A stretch of DNA of 64,000 nucleotides, taken from NCBI GenBank assembly GCA_026394015.1, contig JAPKZA010000272.1, forward strand, positions 5,360 through 69,359, given 5' to 3'. The DNA is from Acidobacteriota bacterium (GTDB lineage: Bacteria; Acidobacteriota; Terriglobia; Bryobacterales; Bryobacteraceae). The notes beneath the pieces are model-generated. The model had not been told where the DNA came from and did no database searches. It was given only the letters and a program-made list of their open reading frames with translations. Position 1 is the stretch's first letter. Every line of letters begins with the position of its first letter. This document shows positions 35,021 to 43,689 of the stretch, one piece after another. Both the position numbers and the translations under genes were made by a program.

Positions 35021-35866
35021 ATGAAATGGACAGCAGCACTTTGGGCCTTGACGCTTCCGCTGGCCGCGCAAGAGCTTTGGGAGAATCCCGTCAAGAAGTT
35101 GATTCGGGAAGGGAAGCCGGTGATCGGCGCCACCGTGACCGTGGCCAGCGCGGACGTTGCGGCGTCGTTGGCAAACATGGGTTTCGATTTTTTGTGGATC
35201 GAGATGGAGCACTCGCCAATTACGCTGGAGACGGCGCGCAACATGGTGTTGGCGACGCGGGGGCTGAAGGCCGTGCCCTTCATTCGCGTGCCGGTGAACG
35301 AGCTGTGGACCGCGAAACGGGCCCTGGACGCGGGGGCCCTGGGGGTCGTCTTCCCTTTCACGTCGACGCCGGAGTTAGCCAAGCAAGCGGCCGATTCGAC
35401 GAAGTATCCGCCGAATGGCCGTCGCGGTTCTGGCCCCGGTTTGCCGTCGCTCCGCTGGCCGGCCCCGGAAGGCTACGCCGATTTTGCTGACCGCAACGCG
35501 GTGACCATCATCATCATCGAAGAGGTGCGGGCGCTCGACCGGATCGACGAGATCACGGCAACCAAAGGCGTCGACGTGATCTTCATCGGAACGAATGATC
35601 TTTCCTATTCGATGGGTTTTCGCGGGAAGACGGACAACCCGGCCTATCAAGCCGCGCTGAAGAAAATCGTCGCTTCTGCCAAGAAAAACGGGAAGCCGGT
35701 GGGCCGGCCCGCCGGTACGCCCGAGCAGATCAAGCAGTACATGGACGAGGGCTTCACCTTCTTCCAAGGACCGAGCGACCTCGTCCTGATGCGCACCGGG
35801 GCCGAAGCGTTGCTCAAATCGCTGGGTAAGACCGGCTTCGATAGCAAAGATAAACCGCTGTACTAA
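35021..35866 (+). CDS. HpcH/HpaI-family aldolase with signal peptide
   Basis: 281 residues from ATG 35021. The N-terminus MKWTAALWALTLPLAAQE is an export signal. The HpcH/HpaI core is complete: VIGATVTVASADVAASLANMG, FDFLWIEMEHSP, VPFIRVPVNELWTAKRALDAGALGVVFPF, IIIIEEVRALDRIDEI, and VIFIGTNDLSYSMGFRG. Class II enzymes of this family cleave 4-hydroxy-2-oxo acids, normally in the cytosol, so a secreted copy is odd. The metal-binding Glu and Asp appear present. An AAGGAG lies 14 nt before the start, rather far. Its stop interlocks with the convergent gene (CTAA). Confidence 0.87.
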   Translation: MKWTAALWALTLPLAAQELWENPVKKLIREGKPVIGATVTVASADVAASLANMGFDFLWIEMEHSPITLETARNMVLATRGLKAVPFIRVPVNELWTAKRALDAGALGVVFPFTSTPELAKQAADSTKYPPNGRRGSGPGLPSLRWPAPEGYADFADRNAVTIIIIEEVRALDRIDEITATKGVDVIFIGTNDLSYSMGFRGKTDNPAYQAALKKIVASAKKNGKPVGRPAGTPEQIKQYMDEGFTFFQGPSDLVLMRTGAEALLKSLGKTGFDSKDKPLY

Positions 35867-36282
35867 GCCAGTTGGGCCAGCCGGATCTCGTCTTCGATCT
35901 CGTAGATTTTGTCTTCTAGATTCTTGGTCGGTGATCCGGCCGCCTTCGCCGCTTCGAGCTTTTTGCGGGCGGCGGCGAGGCGCCTTTCGAGGGGCCCCAG
36001 CTTCGGGTTGGGAGCCGACGGCGGAGCCGGGACCGAGGCGGGGGCCACGACGGCCGGCGCGGCCGGTTTCGCCTTCTTCCCGCCTCCGGCTTTAAACTCA
36101 AACGCGGCCACGCCGGCGGGCAGCTTCAAGGCAACGCCGAAGTCAGCCCGATACTCCTCGGCAATCTGAATGGCTTCCGTCAGCAGTTCGCGATAGCGCG
36201 ATTCCATCGCTCGCATCGCTTCTGTGCGCAAACCTTCTCCCTGGGCCTTCCAATGGTGGTACTCAGCAATCACATCTTTCAT
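35863..36282 (-). CDS. Cytoplasmic coiled-coil protein of unknown function
   Basis: 139 residues, no signal. An N-terminal helical part (MKDVIAEYHHWKAQGEGL, RYRELLTEAIQIAEEYRADF) is linked by an Ala/Pro-rich spacer (about 78-98) to a second helical hairpin (ERRLAAARKKLEAAKAA, LEDKIYEIEDEIRLAQ). No family is recognised. It lies 6 nt after hemH on the same strand and is likely read with it. The 3' end interlocks with the aldolase stop. Confidence 0.72.
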   Translation of the reverse strand: MKDVIAEYHHWKAQGEGLRTEAMRAMESRYRELLTEAIQIAEEYRADFGVALKLPAGVAAFEFKAGGGKKAKPAAPAVVAPASVPAPPSAPNPKLGPLERRLAAARKKLEAAKAAGSPTKNLEDKIYEIEDEIRLAQLA

Positions 36283-36288
36283 CGCTCT

Positions 36289-37293
36289 TTATCGTACCCC
36301 TGGACGACCGGCCGGGCGAGGGCAGCAATCCACGGGGCAGACCATGGGGCGGGGAGGTAGGATGCCGACCGACAGCGGCGGCGCGCCGTGCAAGTACTCG
36401 GCGACGAGTTCCCGCACCATCGTGACGAAGCGCGGGTGCGTCCCGGCCGTCGCGGCCCGGAGAAACGGCAAGCCCAGCTGCTCGGCCAAATGCTTCGCCT
36501 CGTAGTCGAGATCGAACATCACTTCCATGTGGTCGCTGATGAAGCCGATGGGCTGCACGACGACAGCGGCGGTGCCGGCGGCCTTCTCGGTTCGCAGCGC
36601 GTCAAGAATATCCGGTTCGAGCCAGGGCTGGGTTGGCGGGCCGCTGCGGCTCTGATAGGCGAGGCTCCAGTCGGAAACGCCGGCACCTTCCGCTACCAGG
36701 CGGCAAGCCTCCTGCAATTGACCCGTGTAGGAGCACGTATCGGCCATCGAGTTCGGAATGCTGTGGGCGGTGAAGAGGATCTTTGCGCCCGGCAGGGCGG
36801 CCATGGCGTCCTTGGCGCTTTCGATCATCACTTCGATGAAGCCGGGGTGATTGAAGAAGCGGCGGATGGTGGTTACTTCGATGTCGCCGACGGCGGTGAC
36901 GGCGTCGGCTAGGTTCTCCCGATACTGGCGACAGCCGCTGTAAGAGCTGAAGGCCGAAGAGGGGAATGCAAGGACGCGCTTGATGCCGGCGGCCTTCATG
37001 GTGGCCATCGTGTCGGGAAGGTAGGGGTCCCAGTTCCGGTTGCCCCAGTAGAGCGGCAGGTCGACGTTGTGGGCGGCGAAATCGGCGGTGACGGCGGCGA
37101 GAAGCTCCCGGCAATGGGTGTTGATGGGGCTCACCCCGTCGAAGTGGTAGTAGTGCTCGGCCACCTCGAGCATCCGTTCGGGGGGGACGTTACGCCCGCG
37201 CAGGACGTTCTCCAGGAAGGGGATTACGTCCTCCCGCTTCTCGGGTCCGCCGAAGCCAACGAGCAAAAATGCATCAAACTTTTGATCTGCCAT
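36289..37293 (-). CDS. hemH: Ferrochelatase
   Basis: 334 residues, normal length. The start FDAFLLVGFGGPEKREDVIPFL and the metal/porphyrin-site motifs LFTAHSIPNSM (His) and FISDHMEVMFDLDYE (Glu) are clear. It inserts iron into a porphyrin: protoporphyrin in most bacteria, coproporphyrin in some lineages, which I cannot distinguish by eye. A Cys cluster at the C-terminus (MVCPVDCCPR) may bind a [2Fe-2S] cluster, as in several bacterial ferrochelatases. An AGGAAG site lies just before the ATG. The coiled-coil gene follows. Confidence 0.9.
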   Translation of the reverse strand: MADQKFDAFLLVGFGGPEKREDVIPFLENVLRGRNVPPERMLEVAEHYYHFDGVSPINTHCRELLAAVTADFAAHNVDLPLYWGNRNWDPYLPDTMATMKAAGIKRVLAFPSSAFSSYSGCRQYRENLADAVTAVGDIEVTTIRRFFNHPGFIEVMIESAKDAMAALPGAKILFTAHSIPNSMADTCSYTGQLQEACRLVAEGAGVSDWSLAYQSRSGPPTQPWLEPDILDALRTEKAAGTAAVVVQPIGFISDHMEVMFDLDYEAKHLAEQLGLPFLRAATAGTHPRFVTMVRELVAEYLHGAPPLSVGILPPRPMVCPVDCCPRPAGRPGVR

Positions 37294-37300
37294 ATTCTTC

Positions 37301-38071
37301 CTAAAGGGATGCTGGAATGCCGGTTCGGTAGCTAGGATATTCGAGAGTGATGCCGAGCCGGGCTCGAATCGCCCGACCGTCCACGCGGCGGTCGGCTCGG
37401 CGGGTCTCGTCGAGCGAACCGGGCGCGACCGATTCGGGAATCGGCAGGCCCAGCAACTCGCAGCAGAATCGGGTGATTTCGATGGTAGTGCAGGGCTCTT
37501 CGTCGGCGACCGGCCAGGCTCCCGTAACGTCGCTCGTCAGGGCGGCCAGCGCATGCGTGGCCAGGTCGTCGACGTGGATGCGCGAGACGAAGTTGCTGCC
37601 GTCGCCTCCGATTTTCCACTTGCCCTCTTGCATCGAAACGTGGGCACCACGACCGGGTCCGTAGATGGCGGCCGGCCGGAGGATGCAACTGGACCATGGG
37701 CCTTCGGCGACCGCCTTTTCGGCTTCCAGACGGAGCGTTTCGCGCGGCGTGCGGCCGTTGACCGGGGTCGTTTCGTTCACCTCGCGGGCATCGCCGTAGA
37801 CGCCGGTGGTGGAGATGTAGACGACCCGCCGAGCCTTCCCGCGTAAGGCTGGGACGAGGAGTGGCGTCGGCTCCCAGGGGCCTTCGGGTTGCCGGATGAC
37901 GGGGATCGAGTGCAGCACCACCCAGTCGTCGCCGCCGAGGGTGTTCAGAAACGAGACGTCGGGCAGCGGCAGGTTCTGCGAATTCGTGCAGAGAACCTCG
38001 TGACCAGCGGCTTGCAGGCGGCGGGCGACGCGGGCACCGGTAAATCCAGCTCCGAGTATGAGAGCGCGCAA
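37301..38071 (-). CDS. NAD-dependent epimerase/dehydratase-like protein
   Basis: 256 residues from TTG 38071. The cofactor motif LRALILGAGFTGARVARRL lies right at the start, which fixes initiation close to the TTG; the only stop-proximal alternative upstream is in the RraA gene. YISTTGVYGDARE is the Tyr region, and VSRIHVDDLATHALAAL is the extended-SDR motif. It is closest to YeeZ-like or sugar-epimerase-like SDRs; no substrate is known. It starts 2 nt after the RraA-family gene stop and ends 7 nt before the hemH start, so these genes may form one transcript. Confidence 0.82.
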   Translation of the reverse strand: MRALILGAGFTGARVARRLQAAGHEVLCTNSQNLPLPDVSFLNTLGGDDWVVLHSIPVIRQPEGPWEPTPLLVPALRGKARRVVYISTTGVYGDAREVNETTPVNGRTPRETLRLEAEKAVAEGPWSSCILRPAAIYGPGRGAHVSMQEGKWKIGGDGSNFVSRIHVDDLATHALAALTSDVTGAWPVADEEPCTTIEITRFCCELLGLPIPESVAPGSLDETRRADRRVDGRAIRARLGITLEYPSYRTGIPASL

Positions 38072-38073
38072 AC

Positions 38074-38742
38074 CTACATCACCCCGTATTTGGCGAACGC
38101 CTCGACGGTGCTCATCCCATTCTGGATGGCGACGCGAACCAGGTTTTCGCCCTCGAGTTTTTCGAGCGCCAGGCGGATGCATTCCTCTTCGGCGGCCCGC
38201 GGGACGACCAGCACCCCATCTCGGTCGCCGAAAATCAGATCGCCAGGGGCAACGCGGACGCGGCCAAATTGCACGGGCACCCGGAAGTCGGCGACCTCGC
38301 CCCGGGGGCCTTGATCCTGGGCGTAGCAACCGGTGGAGAAGACGGGCATGCCGACTTCGAGGATGCCGGCCGTGTCGCGGGAGTAACCGTCCATCACTGC
38401 CCCGGCGGCGCCGAGTTGGTGGGCCCGGGTGGACATGAGCACGCCCCACAGCGCATAGGGGGGCATGCCCGCCGCGGCCACGTAAACTTCGAGCGGCTTC
38501 AGATCATCGAGCGCTTCGAGCATGAGCCCAAACGGCTTGCGGAGCGGGTCGGCCGCCTCCGGCAAGGTCACTTCGAGCACCGGCATCGCGCGGCCGACGA
38601 CGATCATGTCGTCTCGCAGCGGCCGGACTTCTGGCGGCAGAAACTGGTGCAAAAAGCCCATCTTGTCGAGCACATCGCCCAAAAGGGCGCTGAACACGCG
38701 TTGGCGCAGCATCGGCATCAATTCAGAATCATTCGGCAACAT
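38074..38742 (-). CDS. RraA-like / HMG-CHA aldolase family protein
   Basis: 222 residues. Family motifs: SALLGDVLDKMG near the N-terminus, ALWGVLMSTRAHQLGAAGAVMDGYSRDT (the Gly-rich pyruvate site with a metal-binding Asp) and VAPGDLIFGDRDGVLVVPRAAEE. The family includes 4-hydroxy-4-methyl-2-oxoglutarate aldolases and the RNase E inhibitor RraA. The conserved Arg and Asp suggest aldolase or decarboxylase activity rather than RNase regulation. It sits between the ankyrin gene upstream (18 nt) and the epimerase gene. Confidence 0.88.
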   Translation of the reverse strand: MLPNDSELMPMLRQRVFSALLGDVLDKMGFLHQFLPPEVRPLRDDMIVVGRAMPVLEVTLPEAADPLRKPFGLMLEALDDLKPLEVYVAAAGMPPYALWGVLMSTRAHQLGAAGAVMDGYSRDTAGILEVGMPVFSTGCYAQDQGPRGEVADFRVPVQFGRVRVAPGDLIFGDRDGVLVVPRAAEEECIRLALEKLEGENLVRVAIQNGMSTVEAFAKYGVM

Positions 38743-38760
38743 GGTCAGTTTGGCTTCCTT

Positions 38761-39930
38761 TTAGAGGATTTCGGCTAGTTCCGCATATCCATTTTCCTTC
38801 GCAATCTCGCGGGGCGTTTTGCCTGCTTTATTGCGGAGGAGTCGATTGGCCCCGCGCTCCAGCAAAAGCTCCACCACGGTTAGCCTACCCCAAGAAGCGG
38901 CAAGAAACAGCGGGGTGGCGCCGGTCTCGCGCTCTTTCAGGTCGATCGCCGCTCCCCGATCCAGGAGTAGCGCCGCCGCCGAGCGTTGGCCGGCGAGGGC
39001 GGCATCATGCAGCGCGCTCGCCCCGCTCGCGTTCAGCGTGGTGACTTTGCTGCCCGCTCCGAGGAGCACTTGCAGCACCTCCAAATGGCCCTTCAGAGCC
39101 GCGTCGTGGAGCAACGTGGAACCGAGCGCAGTGAGGGAGTCGCCGCGGCCTCCGTGGCGTAGGTACCAATGCACCAACTCGATCTGCCCGGCGACCACGG
39201 CCCCTTCCAGACGACTCTGCACTTTGTCCAGCTTGGTGCCGCCCTCCAGTAGGACGTCGGCTACGGAAACCTGCCGAAAGCGCAGCGCCAGATCGAGCGG
39301 CAGCGTCCCTTCCCCGTCCAGTTCGGTCGCCGATGCCCCGGCGGCCAACAATAGTTTGGCCGCTTCGGGGTGGCCCTTCTGCGCGGCGGCGTGCAAGGGC
39401 GTCGCCTTCGTGCGAGGGTTCCGATGATTGGCGTCGGCTCCGTGCTGCAACAGAATCGCGACGATGGTGGCCTGGCCCTTCCAGGCGGCCTCTTCCAACG
39501 GCGTGACGCCGCTCTCGTCTTCCTGATTAACCTTGGCACCCTTGGCGATCAGAAAGTCCACCAGTTCTTCGTAGCCGCGATTGGCGGCGAGGTGGAGCAC
39601 GGTGGACCCGGCGCGGTCGCGCGCCGCCAAATCCGCACCCCGCTCGAGCAGTAGCTTCACGATCGGTCCTCGATTGGTGATGATGGCGTAATGGAGCGGC
39701 GTCGAACCACCCTCGGTGTGACGGGCGTTGACGTCGGCACCCGCTGCCAGCAGCGCTTCAATCACTTCCTTGTGGCCGCTCCACGCCGCGTCGTGAAGCG
39801 CAGTACCCCCGAGCGTATCGGGTGCCGAAACCGGCACCCCGGAACGCAGCAATTCGAGTACGCGCTGGACGTCCCCGGCGCGTGCTGCCGTGTGCAGTTC
39901 ACTCGCCAGAGCCGGCACCAGCGCCAGCAA
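38761..39930 (-). CDS. Secreted ankyrin-repeat protein
   Basis: About 389 residues containing roughly ten ankyrin repeats, each with the TPLHxAA pattern (GTALHDAAWSGHKEVIEALL, TPLHYAIITNRGPIVKLLL, TVLHLAANRGYEELVDFLI, TPLHAAAQKGHPEAAKLLL). A hydrophobic LLALVPALAS near the N-terminus suggests export. The start is uncertain: no good start lies between the gltA stop at 39935 and the signal. I use TTG 39930; a TTG at 40005 inside gltA is in frame and has a longer upstream part. Ankyrins bind proteins; no partner is known. Five nt separate it from gltA. Confidence 0.85.
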   Translation of the reverse strand: MLALVPALASELHTAARAGDVQRVLELLRSGVPVSAPDTLGGTALHDAAWSGHKEVIEALLAAGADVNARHTEGGSTPLHYAIITNRGPIVKLLLERGADLAARDRAGSTVLHLAANRGYEELVDFLIAKGAKVNQEDESGVTPLEEAAWKGQATIVAILLQHGADANHRNPRTKATPLHAAAQKGHPEAAKLLLAAGASATELDGEGTLPLDLALRFRQVSVADVLLEGGTKLDKVQSRLEGAVVAGQIELVHWYLRHGGRGDSLTALGSTLLHDAALKGHLEVLQVLLGAGSKVTTLNASGASALHDAALAGQRSAAALLLDRGAAIDLKERETGATPLFLAASWGRLTVVELLLERGANRLLRNKAGKTPREIAKENGYAELAEIL

Positions 39931-39934
39931 TCCG

Positions 39935-41206
39935 CTACTTACGATTCTCCAAAGTGACGTAGTCGCGCTTCCCTTCGCCCAGGAAAATCTGTCGTGGGCG
40001 GCCAATCTTCTGATCCTCGTCGCCGAGCAACTCTTCCCACTGGGCCAGCCAGCCGGACGTCCGAGCCACCCCGAACAACACCGTGAACATGTCCGCCGGG
40101 AAGCCCATCGCTTCGTAAATCAAGCCGGAGTAGAAATCGACGTTGGGGTAAAGCTTACGCTTAATGAAGTATTCGTCGCTGAGGGCGATCCGCTCGAGTT
40201 CGACGGCCACGTCGAGCAGCGGATTCTTGCCCGTGACTTCGAACACCGATTCCGCGGTCTGCTTCACGATTCTGGCGCGCGGATCGTAGTTCTTGTACAC
40301 CCGATGGCCGAAGCCCATCAAGCGGCCTTCGCCGGCTTTCACACGAGCGATGAACTCGGGAATGTGTTCCACGCTGCCGATCTGGCGAAGCATCTTCAGC
40401 ACGGCCTCGTTCGCCCCGCCGTGCAACGGGCCAAATAAGGCTCCAGCTGCGGCAGAAAGAGACGTGAACGGATCGGCCTGCGAACTGCCCACGAGACGCA
40501 TCGTGGAGGTCGAACAGTTCTGTTCGTGGTCGGCGTGCAGAATAAACAGGACATCCAGGGCGCGCACGAGAACCGGGTGCGGCTCTTTCTCGAAGAGCAT
40601 GTGGATGAAATTATCGACGAGACCCAGCCCGGCCTTGGGCCGAATCAGGGGCAGGCCCTGGCCGCGGCGATAGGCGTAGGCCGCCAGCGTCAGGACCTGA
40701 GCAATCGCCCGCAGAATATATTCCTTCCGGACGGACGCCTCCAACACCTTGCGCGACTCCGGATAAGCGGCCGAGAGCGCCGCCAGGCCGGCCATCCACA
40801 TCGACATCGTGTGGGCGTGCGGCTCAAATCCATCGAAAAACCGATCAAAAAAGGCGGGCAATTCCACCCGGGAGAGCAGCTCGGCATTGAACTCAGCCAG
40901 TTGTGTGGCATTGGGGAGTTCTCCGTGCAACAACAGGTAGGCGGTTTCGACGTACGAACCCTCGTCGAGTTGCTCGATCGGATAGCCCCGATAGTTCAGG
41001 ATTCCTTTGTCGCCGTCGATGAAGGTGATCCGGCTTTTGCACGCCGCCGTGTTCATGTAGGCGGGGTCGTAGGTCATCATGCCGAAATCATCGGCGTCGA
41101 CTTTGACTTGCCGCAAATCGGTGGCCTTGATAGTGCCGTCTTTAATAGGAAGCTCGTAGGTCTTCGCGGTTCGGTTGTCGATCAGGGTAAGTGTGTCTGC
41201 AGGCAT
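39935..41206 (-). CDS. gltA: Citrate synthase
   Basis: 423 residues, normal for type II citrate synthases. Active-site residues are in ADPFTSLSAAAGALFGPLHGGANE (His), GFGHRVYKNYDPR (His) and a following Asp/Arg region, with SMWMAGLAALSA, ILHADHEQNCSTSTMR and GLIYEAMGFPADMFTVLF in place. It condenses acetyl-CoA with oxaloacetate in the citric acid cycle. The ankyrin gene follows within 5 nt, so it may be carried by the same transcript. Confidence 0.95.
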   Translation of the reverse strand: MPADTLTLIDNRTAKTYELPIKDGTIKATDLRQVKVDADDFGMMTYDPAYMNTAACKSRITFIDGDKGILNYRGYPIEQLDEGSYVETAYLLLHGELPNATQLAEFNAELLSRVELPAFFDRFFDGFEPHAHTMSMWMAGLAALSAAYPESRKVLEASVRKEYILRAIAQVLTLAAYAYRRGQGLPLIRPKAGLGLVDNFIHMLFEKEPHPVLVRALDVLFILHADHEQNCSTSTMRLVGSSQADPFTSLSAAAGALFGPLHGGANEAVLKMLRQIGSVEHIPEFIARVKAGEGRLMGFGHRVYKNYDPRARIVKQTAESVFEVTGKNPLLDVAVELERIALSDEYFIKRKLYPNVDFYSGLIYEAMGFPADMFTVLFGVARTSGWLAQWEELLGDEDQKIGRPRQIFLGEGKRDYVTLENRK

Positions 41207-41250
41207 GCCGGTAAGAGTCTCTGACAGCTTATCGAATTTTTAGGAATGAA

Positions 41251-41790
41251 CTACTTCTTTTTCGCGGCGGGCTTCGGCGCAAGGGCTTTATCGATCTCGG
41301 CATCGAGCCCAGAACCTTCAAAGATGCTCTTCGTCGCGTCCGAGTGGCCAAAATCATTTCGAATAAATCCGTTCTGGTCGATGACGAAAAGGTGAGGAAC
41401 GCTGAGCGAAGGCCGCTGCGGCGTGATCATCATGTACGAAGCCGCTACTTGCCCGCAATCGAACAGCATCGGCGAAGTGACGCCGTTCTCCGTCATGTAC
41501 TTTTTCACCGTTCCCTGGTTATCCGGGGGATTCACGATGTGCAAAACTGCGATCTTGTTGCCGTACTTTTGCCTCGCCTTCTCAAGGGTCGCCGTCAGGG
41601 TTTTGCAGTGCGGGCAACTGGTCTGCATGATCTCGATCAAAACCACGCGACCCCGCAAATCGGCGATGTCGTGATAGTTCAGATTTAAGTCCGGGAGAGC
41701 AAACCCGGGGGCACGTCGCCCGGAGAGTTCGCCCGCCGCCAGCAGGGGCAGAAGCGTCAGCATGAGTACGGCCGAGAGTCGGAAGAGCAT
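41251..41790 (-). CDS. Secreted TlpA/redoxin-type thioredoxin-fold protein
   Basis: 179 residues. A signal peptide (MLFRLSAVLMLTLLPLLAA) is followed by the redoxin start APGFALPDLNLNYHDIADLRG, the strand VVLIEIMQTSCPHCKT with a CPHC active site, and cis-Pro-like PSLSVPHLFVIDQNG. CxxC with His suggests an oxidising or isomerase-like redox potential. The C-terminal KPAAKKK tail is basic. It acts in the periplasm on thiols or metal-cofactor proteins. It stands alone between gltA and the tRNA terminator. Confidence 0.85.
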   Translation of the reverse strand: MLFRLSAVLMLTLLPLLAAGELSGRRAPGFALPDLNLNYHDIADLRGRVVLIEIMQTSCPHCKTLTATLEKARQKYGNKIAVLHIVNPPDNQGTVKKYMTENGVTSPMLFDCGQVAASYMMITPQRPSLSVPHLFVIDQNGFIRNDFGHSDATKSIFEGSGLDAEIDKALAPKPAAKKK

Positions 41791-41849
41791 AATACCCCTT
41801 CAGTGTACCTCTGGCTACCTCGCCGAGTCCTCCCTCTTTCCAAGAAATG

Positions 41850-41879
41850 AAAAAGGCCACCCCGAAGGATGGCCTTTTT
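41850..41879 (-). terminator. Rho-independent terminator after tRNA-Leu
   Basis: On the minus strand GGCCATCC and GGGTGGCC pair around a TTCG tetraloop and are followed by a run of five T. It begins 6 nt beyond the tRNA 3' end. A matching A run upstream makes it usable on the other strand as well. Confidence 0.88.
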
Positions 41880-41884
41880 AAAGA

Positions 41885-41971
41885 TGGTGCGGAGGAGGGG
41901 ACTTGAACCCCTACGAGATTGCTCCCGCTAGCACCTCAAGCTAGTGCGTCTGCCAATTCCGCCACCTCCGC
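41885..41971 (-). tRNA. tRNA-Leu (anticodon GAG)
   Basis: 87 nt with CCA encoded. The acceptor arms GCGGAGG and CCTCCGC pair fully. The anticodon stem CTAGC/GCTAG encloses TTGAGGT, giving anticodon GAG (complement of plus-strand 41935-41937). A long variable arm (GGGAGCAATCTC) and the T arm GGGG-TTCAAGT-CCCC are typical of leucine tRNA. It lies 17 nt beyond the secG stop and may be processed from the same transcript. Confidence 0.97.
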
Positions 41972-41988
41972 AGTGGAGAAAACACGAT

Positions 41989-42435
41989 TTACTTCTTCTG
42001 CTGTTGAGTCTTCGGCGCGTCCGGATTGGTCAGGTCAAGCTTCTGCTCACCAACCTTCTCGCCCTTCTCATTAAACAGTTCCACTTTCGGCTCAGCCCCG
42101 GGAACGGTTACCGATGTCGACGGCATGCCCTTGGTCTGCGCTGCCCCCGGATCCTTCGTCGTTTCCAATACTGATTTCGAACCGCCACCGCTGCCCTTTC
42201 TCGTCGAAATAATCGATAGAGAGAGCGAGGTCACCAAGAAGCAACCCGCGGCGATCGTGGTCGCCTTGCTCAACACAGTAGCTGCCCCGCGCGGCCCAAA
42301 GACCGTCTGGGAGCCCATGCCCCCAAATGCTCCGGCCAGATCGGCCGCCTTGCCGCTCTGCAGCAAAACCACGATCATCAGGAACAAGCAAACAATGACA
42401 TGAATCACTGTCAAGACGTAAAAGAGTATCGGCAT
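41989..42435 (-). CDS. secG: Preprotein translocase subunit SecG
   Basis: 148 residues from ATG 42435. Two membrane segments (about 3-22 and 54-74) flank the conserved LLQSGKAADLAGAFGGMGSQTVFGPRGAATVLSKAT-type loop (only parts listed: LLQSGKAADLAG, GGMGSQTVFG, RGAATVLSKAT). The usual SecG is 75-115 residues; here an added polar tail of about 60 residues is rich in Lys, Pro and Thr. SecG assists protein export with SecYE and SecA. tRNA-Leu follows on the same strand. Confidence 0.93.
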   Translation of the reverse strand: MPILFYVLTVIHVIVCLFLMIVVLLQSGKAADLAGAFGGMGSQTVFGPRGAATVLSKATTIAAGCFLVTSLSLSIISTRKGSGGGSKSVLETTKDPGAAQTKGMPSTSVTVPGAEPKVELFNEKGEKVGEQKLDLTNPDAPKTQQQKK

Positions 42436-42467
42436 GGAACGAACTACCTCACAACAGTATAGGCCAC

Positions 42468-43634
42468 CTACCGGTAAGCCGCAACACCCGTCACACGTTC
42501 GCCGATCACCAAAGTGTGAATGTGATCGGTGCCCTCGTAGGTTTTCACCGTTTCCAGGTTGCACAGATGGCGCATGATCGGGTAATCGTCCATGATCCCG
42601 TTCGCCCCCAGCAGGTCTCGCGCGATCCGCGCACAGTCCAGCGCGATGGCCACATTGTTCCGCTTCAACATCGAAACATGCGCCGCTTCCAGCTTGCCCT
42701 GGTCCTTCAACCGGCCTGCATGCAACGCCAACAACTGCGCCTTCGTGATCTCGCTGATCATGTTCGCCAGCTTCTCCTGCACCAACTGATGCGACGCCAG
42801 CGGCCGGTCGTCGAACTGCTTGCGCAGAATCACATACTGGCGCGCTACCTCGTAACACTCCATCGCCGCTCCCAGCGCTCCCCAGCCGATGCCGAAGCGC
42901 GCCTGCGTCAGGCAGGCGAGCGCCCCTTTTAACCCCTTCGCCCCGGGCAACATCGCCGAAGCCGGAACCCGACAGTTCACCATCGACAGCGACGAAGTCA
43001 CCGAAGCCCGCATCGAAAGTTTGCCATGCAGGTCGGAAGCGGAAAACCCGGGCGTCCCCTTCTCCACCAGGAACCCGCGAATGCCCTCTTCCGTCCGTGC
43101 CCACACCAGCGCCACGTCCGCCAGCGAGCCGTTTGTAATCCAAGTCTTCTCGCCGTCCAGAATCCAGTCGTCTCCGTCGCGTCGCGCCTTCGTCTTCATC
43201 CCGCTCGGGTTCGAACCGAAATCCGGCTCCGTCAGCCCAAAGCAACCAATCGCCTGGCCCGTCGCCAACCGAGGCAGCCAACGATCCTTCTGCTCCTCGC
43301 TGCCGAATGCATGGATCGGGTACATCACCAGCGCTCCCTGCACGCTAACGAAGGATCGGAGCCCCGAATCGGCCCGCTCCAACTCCTGCATCATCAGGCC
43401 GTACTCGACGTTGCTGACGCCCGCGCAGCCGTAGCCTTGCAGGTTGGCCCCGAAGAAACCCATCCTGCCCAACTCCGGAACCAGCTCCATCGGGAACTGA
43501 GCGTTGTTGTAGGCGTCTTTGATCAACGGCACGACCCGCGCCTCCACGAACTCCCGCGTCGAACGACGCACGAGCAACTCGTCTTCGGAAAACGAAGAGT
43601 CAATCAGGAAGTAATCCACACCAGCGAAGGCCAT
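42468..43634 (-). CDS. Acyl-CoA dehydrogenase, glutaryl-CoA-dehydrogenase-like
   Basis: 388 residues. Family motifs: RSFVSVQGALVMYPIHAFGSEEQK, IGCFGLTEPDFGSNPSGMKTKA, ILDGEKTWITNGS, RFGIGWGALGAAMECYEVARQY, and the catalytic Glu in KTYEGTDHIHTLVIG near residue 370. The RSF...SVQ and TYEGT pattern is that of glutaryl-CoA dehydrogenase, which oxidatively decarboxylates glutaryl-CoA to crotonyl-CoA in lysine and aromatic degradation. The Arg that positions the carboxylate cannot be verified by eye. It starts divergently from the TPR gene at 43690. Confidence 0.88.
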   Translation of the reverse strand: MAFAGVDYFLIDSSFSEDELLVRRSTREFVEARVVPLIKDAYNNAQFPMELVPELGRMGFFGANLQGYGCAGVSNVEYGLMMQELERADSGLRSFVSVQGALVMYPIHAFGSEEQKDRWLPRLATGQAIGCFGLTEPDFGSNPSGMKTKARRDGDDWILDGEKTWITNGSLADVALVWARTEEGIRGFLVEKGTPGFSASDLHGKLSMRASVTSSLSMVNCRVPASAMLPGAKGLKGALACLTQARFGIGWGALGAAMECYEVARQYVILRKQFDDRPLASHQLVQEKLANMISEITKAQLLALHAGRLKDQGKLEAAHVSMLKRNNVAIALDCARIARDLLGANGIMDDYPIMRHLCNLETVKTYEGTDHIHTLVIGERVTGVAAYR

Positions 43635-43689
43635 CTCTCTATATTGCCTGAGAGAATTCCGCGCTTCGCCGCACTACCGTCGCAAAGCC

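Noticed and set aside
30000-42000. dif site near the skew change
   Set aside because: No gap in this interval contains a sequence close to the XerC/XerD arm consensus.
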